Of a stretch of DNA of 18,633 bases, positions 1 to 7,926 are shown one piece after another. The notes under the pieces were generated by a model, which saw only the letters and a program-made list of their open reading frames with translations, did no database searches and had not been told where the DNA came from. The translations under genes and the position numbers were made by a program. Origin of the DNA: an uncultured Clostridia bacterium (lineage in GTDB: Bacteria; Bacillota; Clostridia; Lachnospirales; Anaerotignaceae); assembly GCA_937919015.1 (NCBI GenBank), contig CALFPN010000094.1, positions 1 to 18,633 of the forward strand, written 5' to 3'. Each line of letters opens with the position of its first letter. Within the stretch, counting starts at the first letter, position 1.

Positions 1-553
1 CTACCAGCAATGCGGAAGAGAAGTTAGAAATAGCAATCAGCCCCACCGGAATGATCAGCACGACACAGGCCCGCAAAAAGCCCTTCAGCTTGGCCATTTC
101 CTTCCGATGCTCCATCACATAAACAGAAAGATACAAAATCACTGCAATTTTTGTAAATTCTGAAGGCTGGAACTGCAAAGCCCCCACCCCCAGCCATCGC
201 TTCTGGCCGCCGGCTTCGATTCCGATAAATGGTAACAGCACCAGAAATACATTGGAAAGCCAATAACACAGTGTAGCAAATCTCCGCCAGAAGGTATAGG
301 GCACGTTCATGGCCGCCACCATGGCAATGATCCCCAAAACAGCCCAGATGCTCTGTCTTTTCAGAAAGTGGAACATGTCATACTCATATTTCGCACTGGT
401 CATGGTGTAATAGTAGCTGGAGCTGAAGATCATAACGATCCCAAACAGCACCAATGTCAGCACAATGAACATCACAGTAAAATCATATCCACCGGGTTTG
501 ATATACTTCCGCTTCGCGGTTTTCTTTTTCGGTCTGCCAGGATTCTTCCCCAT
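1..553 (-). CDS. ftsW: FtsW/SpoVE-family SEDS glycosyltransferase, C-terminus cut by window edge
   Basis: This is the N-terminal 184 residues of a SEDS-family membrane protein, the peptidoglycan glycosyltransferase that polymerises lipid II together with a class B PBP at the septum. The ATG at 553 follows a good GAGGTGG ribosome binding site at 558-564. The protein has a very basic cytoplasmic tail (residues 1-20), a first membrane helix at about 24-45, a second at about 68-85, further hydrophobic stretches near 95-112 and 160-184, and the family motif QPSEFTK at 129-135. The stop lies beyond base 1, so about half the usual length of roughly 370-400 residues is missing. It starts 21 nt after murD and is the last gene seen of the murE operon. 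In Bacillus subtilis the gene at this position is spoVE, while ftsW lies elsewhere. The sequence here does not separate the two, so the symbol is the general one. Confidence 0.93.
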   Translation of the reverse strand, partial: MGKNPGRPKKKTAKRKYIKPGGYDFTVMFIVLTLVLFGIVMIFSSSYYYTMTSAKYEYDMFHFLKRQSIWAVLGIIAMVAAMNVPYTFWRRFATLCYWLSNVFLVLLPFIGIEAGGQKRWLGVGALQFQPSEFTKIAVILYLSVYVMEHRKEMAKLKGFLRACVVLIIPVGLIAISNFSSALLV

Positions 554-574
554 ATTGCCACCTCATAAAGAATT

Positions 575-1933
575 TTATTTCAAATAACCTCTAACCTGTT
601 CCTTGAACAGATCGCCGCGCTGTTCATAGTTATCGAACATGCCCCAGCTTGCACATGCAGGAGAAAGCAGTACGCAATCGCCGTCTTCCGCCTTTTCTCT
701 GCAAAGGTCTACGGCTTCTTTGAATGTTTCACATTCAGAAATCGCCGTGAAACCAAATTTTTCCGCAGACGCACGCACCAACGGTGCTGTTACACCGATC
801 AAAACCAGATGTTTTACTCTGCCGGGGAACAGCTGTGTCCATTCGTCAAAGGAGCTTCCCTTGTCATAGCCGCCGCCGATCAGTACGATAGGCTTTTTCA
901 TAGCCAACACCGCTCTGATGGATGCATCTACATTTGTGCCCTTGGAGTCATTATAATAATCTACGCCGTCTACTGTGGCAACGTATTCGATCCGATGTTC
1001 TACCCCTGCAAAAGCCTTCAGCACATCTCTGATAATATCCAGAGGAATATTGGCACAGATGGCCGCCGCCGCTGCCGCCATGACGTTTTCATGGTTGTGC
1101 ACGCCCAAAATCTGCAGATCATTTACATTGATGAGCGTTTCGCTGATGCCGTTCCAGCGTACTTCGATAGTTTCCCCATCCAGATAGATACCTTCTTCCA
1201 GTTTTTCGGAAGAGCTGAAGAAAAATACCTTTGCCGCTGTTTTGTCTGCCATTTTTCTGCAGGCTTCGTCGCCATGATTCAGGATGCAGAAATCCTCTGC
1301 CGTCTGTTTTTCAAACACTCTTTCCTTCATGGCAATGTAAACTTCCATGGTTTTATGTCTGTTCAGATGGTCAGGCGTGATATTCAATACCGCAGAAATA
1401 TGGGGATGAAATTCCTTTGCCTTTTCCATCTGGAAGCTGCTGATTTCCGCAACCACCCAGTCCTTTTCTGTCAGGCGTTCCACTTCTTCGCTGTAAGGGA
1501 TACCGATGTTACCAACTACAGCAGTATTGCCATAAACAGCCTTCATGATTTCCCCTGTCAAGGTTGTTGTTGTTGTTTTGCCGTTTGTGCCTGTGATGGC
1601 AGTGATGGGACATTTGGTCAGGGTATATGCCAGTTCCACCTCACTGATCACAGACACCCCCGCTGCCTCTGCCGCTGTGATAAAGGGCAGGTCACAGGGG
1701 ATGCCGGGGCTCAGAACAATGATGTCCTGTGCGCAGGCAATATCGTCAGGGTTTGCGCCTGTATAAAGCACGATCCCTTCATTTTCCAGATTCAGTACAT
1801 CTGCAGAAATATCTTCTCTTTTTTTCATATCCTGCAGTGTTACTTCCGCACCCAGTCTTTTCAGCAGCTTTGCCGCAGCGATCCCGCTTCTGGCCATACC
1901 GCAGACCAGTGCTTTTTTACCATTGTATTCCAC
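575..1933 (-). CDS. murD: UDP-N-acetylmuramoyl-L-alanine--D-glutamate ligase
   Basis: MurD is the cytoplasmic ATP-dependent ligase that adds D-glutamate to UDP-MurNAc-L-alanine, the second amino acid step of the stem peptide. The 452 residues match the family length. A Rossmann-like N-terminal domain carries a CGMARSGIAAA motif near residues 11-21. The ATP-binding P-loop TGTNGKTTT is at about 114-122, the central-domain GxEHRIE region is recognisable, and the C-terminal domain has the YNDSKGTN segment typical of MurD. The start is a GTG at 1933, the only plausible in-frame start, with an AAGGAA ribosome binding site about 8-10 nt upstream. It lies 27 nt after mraY and 21 nt before ftsW, so it is cotranscribed with both. 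The identification is secure from the P-loop plus gene order murE-murF-mraY-murD-ftsW. Confidence 0.97.
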   Translation of the reverse strand: MEYNGKKALVCGMARSGIAAAKLLKRLGAEVTLQDMKKREDISADVLNLENEGIVLYTGANPDDIACAQDIIVLSPGIPCDLPFITAAEAAGVSVISEVELAYTLTKCPITAITGTNGKTTTTTLTGEIMKAVYGNTAVVGNIGIPYSEEVERLTEKDWVVAEISSFQMEKAKEFHPHISAVLNITPDHLNRHKTMEVYIAMKERVFEKQTAEDFCILNHGDEACRKMADKTAAKVFFFSSSEKLEEGIYLDGETIEVRWNGISETLINVNDLQILGVHNHENVMAAAAAAICANIPLDIIRDVLKAFAGVEHRIEYVATVDGVDYYNDSKGTNVDASIRAVLAMKKPIVLIGGGYDKGSSFDEWTQLFPGRVKHLVLIGVTAPLVRASAEKFGFTAISECETFKEAVDLCREKAEDGDCVLLSPACASWGMFDNYEQRGDLFKEQVRGYLK

Positions 1934-1960
1934 AACTAATTCCTTCTTTCCAGTTTCCTA

Positions 1961-2950
1961 TTACAGGAACATATATTTACAGCCCAAAAAGCCGATCAGA
2001 CACAGCAGTGCTGTTGCCACATAGAACAGTGTTACAACCTTCGTTTCTCTCCAGCCGCATTTTTCCAGATGATGATGGAAGGGAGCCATCTTGAACAGAC
2101 GTCTGCCTTCGCCGTATTTTTTCTTTGTCAGTTTGAACCAGCCAACCTGCAGCATCACAGTGATAGATTCCCACAGATAGATGAAGCCTACGATGACAAT
2201 GAAAATAGGCATTTTCAGGATGAATGCCGTTGCCGCCACGAAGCCGCCCAGTGCCAAAGAGCCTGTGTCACCCATGAATACCTTCGCAGGGTAAGAGTTA
2301 AAGATCAAAAACGCCAGAAGGCCACCCACGATAGCCCCGCAGATAGGAGAAATGGTGCTGCCTGCCGCCCATGCAACGATCATGAAGAAAGCTGCCACCA
2401 GCAGTGTGACACCGCCGGCCAGACCATCCAGACCGTCTGTCAGGTTTACGCCGTTGACAGTACCCAGAACTGCTACAAACAAGAAAGGGATAAACAGAAT
2501 CCCCAGATCCAGCATGAAGCCGTTGGTAAAAGGTACATAAATGGCTGTTCCGATGCCGCTTTTCAGAATATACGCACAGAACAGACCTGTTACGACCAGC
2601 TGCAGCAGCAGCTTCTGATAGGCTCTCAGACCCAGAGAACGTTTTTTCACCACCTTGATATAGTCATCCAGAAAACCGATGACGCCATAGCACAGGGTCA
2701 TAAACAGGATGGCTGCACCGTCTTGATTCCCTTTCAGGAAGAAGAAACCTGTTACCACAAAGGCAATCAGGAACGCCACACCGCCCATGGTGGGGGTACC
2801 CTGTTTTGCCAGATGGGTTTCAGGGCCGTCATCACGGACATTCTGACCGAATTTCAGTTTTCTCAGCATAGGGATCACGATTGGACACAAAATGACGCCA
2901 ATCACGAAAGATATGATAATGGCATAGACTGCCTGTTCCAAAGAACCCAC
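1961..2950 (-). CDS. mraY: Phospho-N-acetylmuramoyl-pentapeptide transferase
   Basis: MraY is an integral membrane enzyme that transfers phospho-MurNAc-pentapeptide from the UDP precursor to undecaprenyl phosphate, giving lipid I. The 329-residue protein has about ten hydrophobic segments. The family's catalytic signatures are visible: the GTPTMGG motif near residues 51-57, the Asp pair D95-D96 in GFLDDY, NLTDGLDG at 169-176 with D172 and D175, MGDTGS at 226-231, and the histidine motif FHHHLE at 291-296. The start is a GTG at 2950, one base after the TAA stop of murF. Its AAGGAG ribosome binding site lies inside the murF 3' end, 9 nt upstream. This spacing suggests translational coupling to murF. 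The N-terminus aligns well with the expected first membrane helix, so an internal start is unlikely. Confidence 0.98.
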   Translation of the reverse strand: MGSLEQAVYAIIISFVIGVILCPIVIPMLRKLKFGQNVRDDGPETHLAKQGTPTMGGVAFLIAFVVTGFFFLKGNQDGAAILFMTLCYGVIGFLDDYIKVVKKRSLGLRAYQKLLLQLVVTGLFCAYILKSGIGTAIYVPFTNGFMLDLGILFIPFLFVAVLGTVNGVNLTDGLDGLAGGVTLLVAAFFMIVAWAAGSTISPICGAIVGGLLAFLIFNSYPAKVFMGDTGSLALGGFVAATAFILKMPIFIVIVGFIYLWESITVMLQVGWFKLTKKKYGEGRRLFKMAPFHHHLEKCGWRETKVVTLFYVATALLCLIGFLGCKYMFL

Positions 2951-2951
2951 T

Positions 2952-4337
2952 TTAGTTCACTCCTTGCAATTTTGCTACTGTTTTTTCGAATTCTCTGCTG
3001 CGGGATGCCTTCAGCAGCACTGTATCGCCCGCCTGCAGTGTAGGGAGACCTTTTTCCCAGAATTCTTCCTGTGTTTCCATGTAATATACTTCCTGCATAC
3101 CTGCTGCTTTCGCTGCCTCTGCCATGTAATTGCAGCAATCGCCAATGCAGTACAGTACATCAATGCCTTTTTCTGCCGCATGAACCCCTACTTCACGGTG
3201 ACCTTCTTCCGCATAATCGCCCAGTTCGCCCATAAAGCCCAGAACAGCGATTTTTCTGCCTTCCGCATTGGCAAGGATGTCGATAGATGCCTTGCAGGAT
3301 ACGGGGTTGGAGTTATATACGTCATTCAGAATGGTAATACCATCTTTTGTTGTTTCAATGCTCATTCTGTTTTTTGTCGCTTTGAATCCTTCGATGCCAG
3401 CTTTCACCTGTTCCAGTGTCAGGCCCAGTTCTACGCCCACTGCCGCTGCAGACAGAGCATTCAGCACCATATGCACCCCGGGGATAGGGATATCCACACG
3501 GACATTGCCGATGGGTGTATGGATGGTGCAGGCTGTTTTTTCCAGACCGATCTGTTCGATCTCATCGGCATAGAAATCCTTTTTGTTTTCCACGCCGAAC
3601 CATCTGATCTTCTGGGGCAGTTTGCCTTCCAATGTCTGCAGCATATCGTTGTCTGCATTCAGGATGGCCACGCCGTTTGCATCCATGTGGCCCAGCATTT
3701 CGCATTTTGCTTTCAGAATCCCTTCTCTGCTGCCCAGATATTCGATATGGGCAACGCCAACATTGGAAATGACGCCGATATGAGGGCGAACTGCTTTCGC
3801 AATTCTGTCCAGTTCCCCGAAATGGTTCATACCCATTTCAATGATGGCAGCCTGATGATGGTCTTCAATGCGGAACATAGTCAGAGGTACGCCCACTTCG
3901 TTATTGAAATTGCCCTGTGTCCACAGTGTTTCATATTTCTGGGAAACCACAGAGGCGATCATGTCCTTTGTTGTTGTTTTGCCGACGCTGCCTGTTACGC
4001 CGATATAAGGAATATCAAACAGATCTCTGTAATATGCAGTCAGATCCAGCAGGGCTTTGCCTGTATCGGGTACCAGCAGTACAATGGCACCATTTGTGGG
4101 CGCAACCACTTTCTGGCTCAGACATGCTGTCACGCCGTTTTCAAAACACTGGGGCAGGAAATCGTGACCATCTCTTACTTCACCGATACGAGCCACGAAC
4201 AGAACCCCTTCCTTTGTTTCTCTGGAATCCTGTGTCACATGCCAGATCTCTTTATCCAGTGCCGCTTCCATATCGCCCAGAGCGATCATCTGGGCACCTG
4301 TTGCTTTGATGATTTCTCTTACTGTAATTTTTTTCAT
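2952..4337 (-). CDS. murF: UDP-N-acetylmuramoyl-tripeptide--D-alanyl-D-alanine ligase
   Basis: MurF adds the D-Ala-D-Ala dipeptide to the UDP-MurNAc-tripeptide, the last cytoplasmic step before MraY. The 461 residues fit the family. The ATP-binding loop TGSVGKTTT is at about 115-123. The GMNHFGE motif follows, and the later segments with NDVYNSNP and VLGFMGELG are characteristic of MurF rather than MurE. The ATG at 4337 overlaps the TGA of murE by four bases (ATGA), the classic arrangement for coupled translation. Its stop is one base from the mraY GTG. B. subtilis lacks murF at this place, whereas the order murE-murF-mraY-murD seen here matches many other bacteria, including Escherichia coli. 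Confidence 0.97.
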   Translation of the reverse strand: MKKITVREIIKATGAQMIALGDMEAALDKEIWHVTQDSRETKEGVLFVARIGEVRDGHDFLPQCFENGVTACLSQKVVAPTNGAIVLLVPDTGKALLDLTAYYRDLFDIPYIGVTGSVGKTTTKDMIASVVSQKYETLWTQGNFNNEVGVPLTMFRIEDHHQAAIIEMGMNHFGELDRIAKAVRPHIGVISNVGVAHIEYLGSREGILKAKCEMLGHMDANGVAILNADNDMLQTLEGKLPQKIRWFGVENKKDFYADEIEQIGLEKTACTIHTPIGNVRVDIPIPGVHMVLNALSAAAVGVELGLTLEQVKAGIEGFKATKNRMSIETTKDGITILNDVYNSNPVSCKASIDILANAEGRKIAVLGFMGELGDYAEEGHREVGVHAAEKGIDVLYCIGDCCNYMAEAAKAAGMQEVYYMETQEEFWEKGLPTLQAGDTVLLKASRSREFEKTVAKLQGVN

Positions 4338-5788
4338 GCCAGATCCTCCCCAAATGCCTTGCGTACTTCTTCCATATCATCAAAATGAATGGTTTCGTTG
4401 GCAAAAATCTGATAGGTTTCATGCCCCTTACCAGCGATCAGGATCACATCCCCTTCGCCAGCCATTTCCACCGCTCTGTTGATGGCCTCTCTTCTGTCCA
4501 CGATTTTTTCATAAGGACAATCTGTTTTCTTCACGCCTTCTTCCACATCTGCCAGAATTGCAACGGGGTCTTCTGTTCTTGGATTATCAGAAGTAATGAT
4601 ACAGTAACCTGCCAGCTTGCCGCCGATTTCGCCCATAATGGGGCGTTTTGTTCTGTCTCTGTCACCGCCGCAGCCAAACACTGCAATCAGCTTGCCTTTT
4701 ACAAATTCATTGGCTGTGTTCAGTACATTTTCCAAGCCATCGGGGGTGTGGGCATAGTCCACCACTGCCTGACAGCCTTTTTTACTGCGCACGGTCTGGA
4801 ATCGACCGGAAACGCCGGGGTTTTCTGTCAGGCCGGCCACAACATCTTCCACGCCGATGCCAAGCATCAGGCAGGCCCCCGCTGCGCCCAGCGCATTATA
4901 TACGCTGAATCTGCCGGGTGTTGCCAGCTTCACGGGATATTTCTGCCCTTTCCAAACCATGTCGAAGGCTGTGCCGTCTGCGGAAATATCGATATTTTCC
5001 GCCATCAGGTCTGCTTTTGTATCTACGCCGATGGTCAGCACTTCGCCAACACTCTTTTCTTTCATATATGCACCGGCAGCATCGTCCATATTGATAACGC
5101 TTTTTGCCGCTCTTTCAAAGAGCATCCCTTTTGCCGCCTTATAGTTTTCCATGGTGATATGATAATCCAGATGGTCCTGTGTCAGGTTTGTAAAGATGGC
5201 AACATCAAAAGCAATGCCGTCTACCCTGTGCAGGTCAAGGGAATGGGAAGAAACCTCCATCACCACATCTGTCACATCTTCCTCCTTCATCTGGCGGAAC
5301 AATGCCTGCAGTTCCTTAGATTCAGGAGTTGTTCTTTCCGCCTTCAGCACCTTATCACCGATTCTGTTTTCAATCGTACCCACAATACCCACTTTGCCAC
5401 CGACCCTGTCCAGAATAGACTTCATCAGGTAAGTGGTGGATGTTTTACCGTTTGTGCCGGTCACACCGATGGCATGCATTTCTCTGGAGGGGTGTCCATA
5501 GAAATTGGCAGATACCACTGCCAGTGCCTTACGGTTGTTTTCTGTCACGATAACCGTCACATTTTCGGGCACGTTTTCCACTGCGTGTTCACACAACAGT
5601 GCCACGGCTCCTTTTTCCACCGCCATAGGGATATATTTGTGTCCGTCTGTCTGAAATCCTGTGATGCAGACAAACAGGCTGTCTTTCTCTACCTTGCGGG
5701 AATCATACTGGATCTCGGAAATTTCCAGTTCCGCAGTTCCCTGCTGCACTTCATAAGAAATGCCTTCCAAAAGCTGTTTCAGTTTCAC
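4334..5788 (-). CDS. murE: UDP-N-acetylmuramoyl-L-alanyl-D-glutamate--2,6-diaminopimelate ligase
   Basis: MurE adds the third stem-peptide residue to UDP-MurNAc-L-Ala-D-Glu in the cytoplasm. The 484 residues contain the P-loop TGTNGKTSTT at about 110-119, the GGDRDRTKRP segment, the substrate-selecting motif DNPR at 401-404, and the KGHE motif at about 454-457. In characterised MurE enzymes DNPR marks use of meso-diaminopimelate rather than L-lysine, so this cell wall is predicted to be of the meso-A2pm type. The start is a GTG at 5788 with an excellent ribosome binding site (AAAGGAGG, 5797-5804) 8 nt upstream. The gene follows a 129-base gap with its own promoter and overlaps murF by four bases, so it is the first gene of an internal transcription unit within the dcw cluster. 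Confidence 0.97.
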   Translation of the reverse strand: MKLKQLLEGISYEVQQGTAELEISEIQYDSRKVEKDSLFVCITGFQTDGHKYIPMAVEKGAVALLCEHAVENVPENVTVIVTENNRKALAVVSANFYGHPSREMHAIGVTGTNGKTSTTYLMKSILDRVGGKVGIVGTIENRIGDKVLKAERTTPESKELQALFRQMKEEDVTDVVMEVSSHSLDLHRVDGIAFDVAIFTNLTQDHLDYHITMENYKAAKGMLFERAAKSVINMDDAAGAYMKEKSVGEVLTIGVDTKADLMAENIDISADGTAFDMVWKGQKYPVKLATPGRFSVYNALGAAGACLMLGIGVEDVVAGLTENPGVSGRFQTVRSKKGCQAVVDYAHTPDGLENVLNTANEFVKGKLIAVFGCGGDRDRTKRPIMGEIGGKLAGYCIITSDNPRTEDPVAILADVEEGVKKTDCPYEKIVDRREAINRAVEMAGEGDVILIAGKGHETYQIFANETIHFDDMEEVRKAFGEDLA

Positions 5789-5796
5789 TTTTACAG

Positions 5797-5804
5797 CCTC
5801 CTTT
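5797..5804 (-). promoter_or_regulatory. Ribosome binding site fixing the murE GTG start
   Basis: The minus strand reads AAAGGAGG, 8 nt before the GTG at 5788. It is a near-perfect anti-16S match and supports a GTG start for murE, where no ATG is nearby in frame. Confidence 0.85.
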
Positions 5805-5849
5805 CCTTAATTGGCCTTAGAAACGCTGTCTCACATTAAGCCAACTTAA

Positions 5850-5878
5850 AGTATACCATAAATATCCGATAAACCCAA
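5850..5878 (-). promoter_or_regulatory. Predicted sigma-A-type promoter for the murE operon
   Basis: On the minus strand there is a -35 hexamer TTGGGT (5878-5873), a 17-base spacer, and a -10 hexamer TATACT (5855-5850). The -10 is preceded by TGG, so it also fits an extended -10 element. Predicted transcription starts near 5843, giving a leader of about 55 nt before the murE GTG. It lies between the spoVD stop and murE, where it would allow vegetative expression of murE-murF-mraY-murD-ftsW independently of the promoter upstream of mraZ. This is read from sequence only. Confidence 0.7.
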
Positions 5879-5892
5879 GGTTTTTCCCCATC

Positions 5893-5904
5893 TTTTCCGG
5901 AAAA
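5893..5904. repeat. 12-bp perfect palindrome in the spoVD-murE gap
   Basis: TTTTCCGGAAAA reads the same on both strands. It lies 14 bases after the spoVD stop and 15 bases upstream of the predicted murE -35 box. It has no central loop and no following T-run, so it is a poor terminator. Its position would suit an operator, but no known regulator is implied by the sequence. Confidence 0.4.
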
Positions 5905-5917
5905 ATACAACCAATTT

Positions 5918-7861
5918 CTACCTGAAATATAGCAAAATCTTCGTCCCTTTGTTCACTGTTTCTCCTGCAGGGGGTATCTGCCTTTCCACCTTCTCCCCTT
6001 CCGTTTCTATCTCCGCAGAAAGTCCTGCTTGGAAGAGGGCTGTTTTTGCCTCATTGATCGTCATTCCATTCAGATCGGGAACTGTCGTTTTCAAGTCAGC
6101 TGCTTCTTCTGCTTCTTTCTCATTGTATTTTGGTTCGATTCCCAGATAAGGGAGAATGTTCTGCAGCAATTCCTGCATCACAGGGCCTGCCACTGTGCCC
6201 CCGTAATATACGCCTTGGGGCTCATCGATCAGCACCAGTGCCATGACCTGCGGGTTTTCCGCCGGCGCAAAGGACATGAAAGAGGCAATATACTTCCCGC
6301 TTCTGCGGGGCAGTTTTTCCGAAGTTGCCGTTTTCCCGCCGATGCGATAGCCGGGGAGATAGGCTTTGCTGCCCGTTCCTTCGGAAACTACGCTTTCCAA
6401 AATGGTTTTCATGGTTTCCGATGTTTCCCGGGAAATGATCTGTTCTCCTTCTTCATATTGGAAAGCTTCCACCATATTTCCTTCTTCATCGGCAATGCCT
6501 TTTGCAAAGTGGGGCGTAACCAGATGACCGCCATTAACGATAGACGAGGCTGCCCTGAGGAGCTGCAACGGTGTAATCTGGAAAGACTGCCCAAAGCTCA
6601 TGGTTGCCAGTTCCACAGGGCCAATGTTTTCCAGCTTATGGATAATACCTGTCGCTTCCCCCGCCAAGTCTACACCGGTTTTCTGGGCAAAGCCGAATTT
6701 CTGCATATATTCCAGAAAAGTTTCCGGCCCCAGCCGTTCCCCAATTTCCATAAATACGGGGTTACAGGAATTTTGTACCCCTTGCACGAAATTTTCCGCC
6801 CCATGGGTACGGGGATACCGCCAGCATTTGATCTGTCTGTCCCCTGCGATATGAAAGCCGCGGCAATAAAAACTGCTTTCCGGCGTAACGACCTTTTCTT
6901 CCAGCCCCGCGGAGGATGTGATGATCTTAAAGGTACTCCCCGGTTCATAAGTATCATTGATGGCAGTATTCCGCCACATTTTGTTCAGATAGTCATTCTG
7001 TTCCTCTTGGGAAAAGCCATCCCACATTGCCGCCAGCTGGGCATCGTTGATGGTAAAGGGATCATTCAGATCGAAGGTAGGATAGTTCGCCATGGCATAA
7101 ATTTCCCCGTTCTGAGGGTTCAGGATGATGATCAATCCTTTTTTTGCCCCCTTCGTCTCCACCGCTTTGGCAATGGTCTGCTCTGCATATTGCTGCATGA
7201 CCACATCAATGGTGGTCACCAGATTTTTCCCGTCCACAGGGGGGATCCGCTCCTGTTCGCTGTCCACCTCATTTCCTCTGGAATCCGTCAGGGTCAATAT
7301 TTTCCCCTGCTCCCCTTCCAGCAATTCGTCATATTTTGCTTCCAACCCAATGATGCCCTGATTGTCCTTCCCCACAAAGCCAATGACCTGCGCCGCCAAT
7401 TCCGAATAAGGATATACCCTTCTGACATCCTCGTCCACTTCCACTCCCGGATAATTGGCCTCCCGTATCTCTGCCGCCAGTTCTGTGTCCACCTTTGTTT
7501 TGATACGCACCAGGGCCACCTTCTGCTGCACTTTTTCCAGTACCTCTGCATATTCCAAATCCAGCTTTTCCGAAAGGAATTGAGCCGTTTTTTCTTTTTC
7601 CTTCACCTGCACCGGAATGACACTGACGGCATTCACCGTTTCCGTCAGGGCGATCCCCTCTCCGTTCCGATCCAGAATGGAACCTCTTTTCGGTGTGATA
7701 AGACGGTCTCTGGTCTGTTGTTCATAGGCCATCTCCTGCAGTTTTTCCGCCCGAAAAAATTCGATGAAGGCCACCCGCCCGATCAAAAGCAGATAGCCGA
7801 ACATGGCACAAAACAAAAATACCAAAAGCCGCTTTTTTGCGCTGATGGTCGGTTTTTCCAT
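5918..7861 (-). CDS. spoVD: SpoVD-like class B penicillin-binding protein, one PASTA domain
   Basis: This is a class B PBP (transpeptidase) of 647 residues, close to B. subtilis SpoVD (about 645), which cross-links spore cortex peptidoglycan with the SEDS protein SpoVE. It has a short cytoplasmic start, a membrane anchor at about 11-30, the dimerisation domain with RGSILDRNG near 59-67, and a transpeptidase domain with STFK (nucleophile S309), SCN at 365-367, and KTA at 510-512 where most PBPs have KTG. One PASTA domain ends the protein at about 593-647. I chose the ATG at 7861 because the GGCGGGG ribosome binding site lies 8 nt upstream. An upstream in-frame GTG at 7870 has no room for one. 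The spoVD assignment rests on the single PASTA domain, the length, and its place after a 2-PASTA pbpB. It could alternatively be a second division PBP. Confidence 0.88.
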   Translation of the reverse strand: MEKPTISAKKRLLVFLFCAMFGYLLLIGRVAFIEFFRAEKLQEMAYEQQTRDRLITPKRGSILDRNGEGIALTETVNAVSVIPVQVKEKEKTAQFLSEKLDLEYAEVLEKVQQKVALVRIKTKVDTELAAEIREANYPGVEVDEDVRRVYPYSELAAQVIGFVGKDNQGIIGLEAKYDELLEGEQGKILTLTDSRGNEVDSEQERIPPVDGKNLVTTIDVVMQQYAEQTIAKAVETKGAKKGLIIILNPQNGEIYAMANYPTFDLNDPFTINDAQLAAMWDGFSQEEQNDYLNKMWRNTAINDTYEPGSTFKIITSSAGLEEKVVTPESSFYCRGFHIAGDRQIKCWRYPRTHGAENFVQGVQNSCNPVFMEIGERLGPETFLEYMQKFGFAQKTGVDLAGEATGIIHKLENIGPVELATMSFGQSFQITPLQLLRAASSIVNGGHLVTPHFAKGIADEEGNMVEAFQYEEGEQIISRETSETMKTILESVVSEGTGSKAYLPGYRIGGKTATSEKLPRRSGKYIASFMSFAPAENPQVMALVLIDEPQGVYYGGTVAGPVMQELLQNILPYLGIEPKYNEKEAEEAADLKTTVPDLNGMTINEAKTALFQAGLSAEIETEGEKVERQIPPAGETVNKGTKILLYFR

Positions 7862-7914
7862 AAAAAACACCCCGCCTTTTCGTCATACAAAATGTATACG
7901 AACAGGACGGAGTG
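7862..7914 (-). terminator. Intrinsic terminator-like hairpin between pbpB and spoVD, overlapping the spoVD ribosome binding site
   Basis: In the minus-strand RNA, CACUCCGUC (7914-7906) pairs with GGCGGGGUG (7876-7868) to form nine base pairs including two G-U pairs. Inside, UUCG (7902-7899) can pair with CGAA (7882-7879), and AUAC with GUAU further in. Six U residues (7867-7862) follow at once and end at the spoVD ATG at 7861. The hairpin starts 12 nt after the pbpB stop. It looks like a terminator, but its 3' arm is also the spoVD ribosome binding site, so it could cut transcription, block translation of read-through RNA, or both. Confidence 0.65.
7870..7876 (-). promoter_or_regulatory. Ribosome binding site of spoVD, buried in a hairpin arm
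   Basis: The minus strand reads GGCGGGG, 8 nt from the ATG at 7861, and decides that start over the GTG at 7870. The whole element forms part of the 3' arm of the 9-bp stem described for 7862-7914. Confidence 0.6.
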
Positions 7915-7926
7915 TCTATGTCTTGG

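Noticed and set aside
5893..5925. A terminator after spoVD
   Set aside because: The palindrome there lacks a loop and no T-run follows it on the minus strand; alternative stems are weak and A/U only.
7862..7870. GTG at 7870 as the spoVD start
   Set aside because: The ribosome binding site ends at this codon, leaving no spacing. The ATG at 7861 has 8 nt spacing.
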